The notes beneath the pieces are model-generated. The model was not told where the DNA came from and did not search any database. It saw only the letters and a list, made by a program, of their open reading frames with translations. Shown one piece after another: positions 5,034 to 5,475 of a stretch of DNA of 5,475 nucleotides. Within the stretch, counting starts at the first letter, position 1; each line of letters begins with the position of its first letter. Source of the DNA: an uncultured Clostridia bacterium (GTDB taxonomy: Bacteria; Bacillota; Clostridia; Oscillospirales; Acutalibacteraceae); NCBI GenBank assembly GCA_947567585.1, contig CANONE010000135.1:1-5475 (forward strand), in the 5' to 3' direction. The position numbers and the translations under genes were made by a program.

Positions 5034-5475
5034 GAGCCTGCCCTAAGGTGCCGCCAGGAGTGGCGGGATGAATTTCTGCGTATCCTGCCAAAGCTGCCGG
5101 TGATGTCCCAGGCGGTGTTTCCCCACTATGTGCTGATGGTGCACAATATGCTCTCCAGTCAGCAGCTGGGGCTTTCGGACCTGCACTACGGAGACGGCCT
5201 TCCGAAGCCCGCTCCCCAGACCGGCCACCGTGACCGCGAGAAGGTCTATATGGCGGAGCGGGCTATGCTGCAGATGGTCCGGGACGGCAACATCAACTAC
5301 CGCGAGGCCTTCCAGTCCGTCCAGGAGCTCAGCAAAAGTTCGCGAAAATCGAGCGGGCAAGGGTGCTTGGGGGCTTTTCCCTTATTCTGTGTGTTTTCAT
5401 CGGCATCCGGTTTCTTGTGCGTCCGGAATCCAAGGAGCGCCCGGAAAAGGACGCAAAAACCAAGCTGACCATTAA
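4983..5475 (+). pseudogene. Unknown soluble-plus-membrane-helix protein, frameshifted and cut by the window end
   Basis: From GTG 4983 the first frame gives about 118 residues, with EEVQKQLAHEPALRCRQEW, FLRILPKLPVMSQAVFPHYV and KVYMAERAMLQMVRDGNINY, mostly helical. At 5334-5338 (AGCAAAAGTT) the frame should shift by one base: adding one A continues LSK into KFAKIERARV. A clear membrane helix, LGGFSLILCVFIGIRFLV (5366-5419), and a charged tail (RPESKERPEKDAKTKLTI) then run to the window end without a stop. Without the shift the first frame ends at 5466-5468 in an arginine- and serine-rich tail that looks non-native. The amphipathic ERAMLQMVRDGN segment loosely recalls linker helices of AraC-type sensor proteins, but the membrane helix does not fit that, so no family is given. 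Either a sequencing error or a true mutation explains the break. Confidence 0.5.

Noticed and set aside
1..5475. CRISPR array, tRNA, rRNA, riboswitch or complete insertion sequence
   Set aside because: No regularly spaced repeats, cloverleaf, conserved rRNA stretches, recognisable aptamer core, transposase motifs or terminal inverted repeats were found by eye.

Overview
The window looks like a chromosomal stretch from a GC-rich gut-type Clostridia (Bacillota; something like Oscillospiraceae). This is inferred from three things: GC-rich genes separated by short AT-rich gaps, strong AGGAGG-type ribosome binding sites, and the gene content (uridine-kinase-like P-loop protein, MATE exporter, AraC-type regulator). 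No rRNA, tRNA, CRISPR array, intact insertion sequence or integrase was seen.

Layout. (a) 1-430: minus-strand material. A small gene with a good ribosome binding site starts at 92 and leaves the window at base 1. Upstream of it lies an ORF resembling sigma-70 region 2 that has no convincing start and looks like a remnant. (b) 430-1063: an intact P-loop nucleoside/uridine-kinase-like gene with a long perfect hairpin just after its stop. (c) 1123-1413: an extended -10 promoter, a 54-residue small ORF of unknown function, and a GC-rich hairpin. (d) 1434-2810: an intact 458-residue MATE exporter on the plus strand. (e) 2814-4153: a minus-strand operon of an uncharacterised cysteine-rich 128-residue protein and an AraC-family regulator, joined by an ATGA overlap and driven by a promoter at 4185-4213. 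MATE and AraC converge with 3 bases between their stops. (f) 4257-4592: a wrecked second MATE gene, divergent from the regulator operon, with an internal deletion, a frameshift and a lost 3' end. (g) 4600-5475: a patchwork of short pieces on both strands, ending in a frameshifted plus-strand gene with a membrane helix that leaves the window.

How it may work together. The coherent unit is an AraC regulator plus cysteine-rich partner facing an intact MATE exporter, with a dead MATE on the other side where a regulator's divergent target would normally sit. The hairpin at 1383-1413 has its U-tract on the minus strand. With no terminator between the convergent genes, the regulator transcript could run antisense through the whole exporter gene and stop there; this is a hypothesis. 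Two reading-frame breaks (near 4360 and 5336) both fall in A-runs and both correspond to one missing A, so either assembly error or real decay must be considered. I see no clear sign of a wholly new multi-gene system. The most useful leads are the antisense architecture, the cysteine-rich AraC partner, the 54-residue ORF and the MATE pseudogene.
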